Source: Hyphomicrobiaceae bacterium
GTDB lineage: Bacteria > Pseudomonadota > Alphaproteobacteria > Rhizobiales > Hyphomicrobiaceae
Reading direction: 5' to 3'
Assembly: GCA_025359005.1 (NCBI GenBank)
Contig: JANYHP010000589.1
Location: 1 to 5,893, forward strand
Length of the DNA stretch: 5,893 nt
How positions within the stretch are numbered: the first letter of the stretch is position 1; the number at the start of each line of letters is the position of its first letter. The position numbers and the translations under genes are program-made. The notes under the pieces are model-generated. The model saw nothing but the letters and a program-made list of their open reading frames with translations. It made no database searches and was not told the origin of the DNA. This document shows positions 5,429-5,893 of this stretch, one piece after another.

Positions 5429-5893
5429 TTACTTGTCGTCGCCTTCCTTCTTCTTGATGGCGGCCTTGAAGATGTCGCCGAGCGAGGCGCCCGAGTCGGA
5501 CGAGCCGAACTGCGCCACGGCCTTCTTTTCTTCGTTGATCTCGAGCGCCTTGATCGACACCGTCACGCGGCGCGTGGTGCGATCGAAGTTGGTGACCGAG
5601 GCATCCACCTTGTTGCCGACCGAGAAGCGCTCGGGGCGCTGCTCGGCACGGTCACGCGACAGATCGGCGCGCTTGATGAAGGTGGTGAACTCGGTGTCCG
5701 CCAGCTTGACCTCGATGCCGCCGTCCTCGACCTTGAGGATCTCGCAGGTGACGGTGTCGCCCTTCTTGATGTTGCCGACCGCGGCAATCGGATCGCCGCC
5801 CACCTGCTTGATGCCGAGCGAGATCCGCTCCTTGGAACTGTCGACGTCGAGCACGACCGCTTTGACCGTGTCGCCTTTCTTGTAGTCCTTGAT
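5429..5893 (-). CDS. rpsA: 30S ribosomal protein S1, C-terminal part, truncated by window edge
   Basis: S1 binds mRNA on the small ribosomal subunit and helps it load for initiation. The frame is open to the right edge; the GTG at 5854 is internal. The visible 154 residues are the C-terminus of a protein usually about 560-570 aa long. Residues 1-29 are the tail of one S1 domain (GDTVKAVVLDVD..KERISLGIKQ). Residues 40-116 are the last complete S1 domain, an OB fold beginning GNIKKGDTVTCEILKVEDGGIEVKL and ending RRVTVSIKALE. The tail GSSDSGASLGDIFKAAIKKK, ending EGDDK, is typical of alphaproteobacterial S1. The gene ends in TAA. No ihfB or sppA gene, often found after rpsA in proteobacteria, follows within the window. 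Confidence 0.95.
   Translation of the reverse strand: MKDYKKGDTVKAVVLDVDSSKERISLGIKQVGGDPIAAVGNIKKGDTVTCEILKVEDGGIEVKLADTEFTTFIKRADLSRDRAEQRPERFSVGNKVDASVTNFDRTTRRVTVSIKALEINEEKKAVAQFGSSDSGASLGDIFKAAIKKKEGDDK

Overview
The window is GC-rich DNA from what looks like an alphaproteobacterium, probably of the Hyphomicrobiales (Rhizobiales) type. Three things point there. The C-terminus of ribosomal protein S1 has the alphaproteobacterial form. The TPR protein has the paired-cysteine N-terminus common in that group. A roughly 107-bp composite palindromic element near the right end resembles the intergenic mosaic repeats of rhizobia and brucellae. The genus cannot be fixed from the sequence alone.

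Layout, left to right. (1) On the plus strand, the 3' part of an agmatinase/arginase-family ureohydrolase overlaps by ATGA a 154-codon gene of unknown function. (2) Only 6 bp away and convergent is a minus-strand pair. An exported TPR protein (possibly a lipoprotein) is followed by an exported ClpP-like serine-protease-fold protein; the start region of the second gene has been multiplied by an 18-bp tandem repeat. (3) A divergent intergenic region of about 230 bp holds a 7+3+7 inverted repeat. (4) On the plus strand lies an amino-acid/aromatic-type ABC transporter solute-binding protein with a twin-arginine-like signal peptide and no transporter partners in the window. (5) About 615 bp without a credible gene is packed with hairpins and repeats. 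(6) At the right edge is the 3' end of rpsA on the minus strand.

The genes do not form one pathway. The two plausible functional units are the ureohydrolase with its coupled small partner, and the envelope pair (TPR protein plus ClpP-like protein). The solute-binding protein is probably a stand-alone scavenging component that works with a transporter encoded elsewhere. I see no CRISPR array, tRNA, rRNA, transposase or phage gene, and no convincing evidence of a new defence or mobile system. The most interesting signals are the tandem repeat that duplicates a ribosome-binding site and start codon, the mosaic palindromic element, and the palindrome between the divergent genes.
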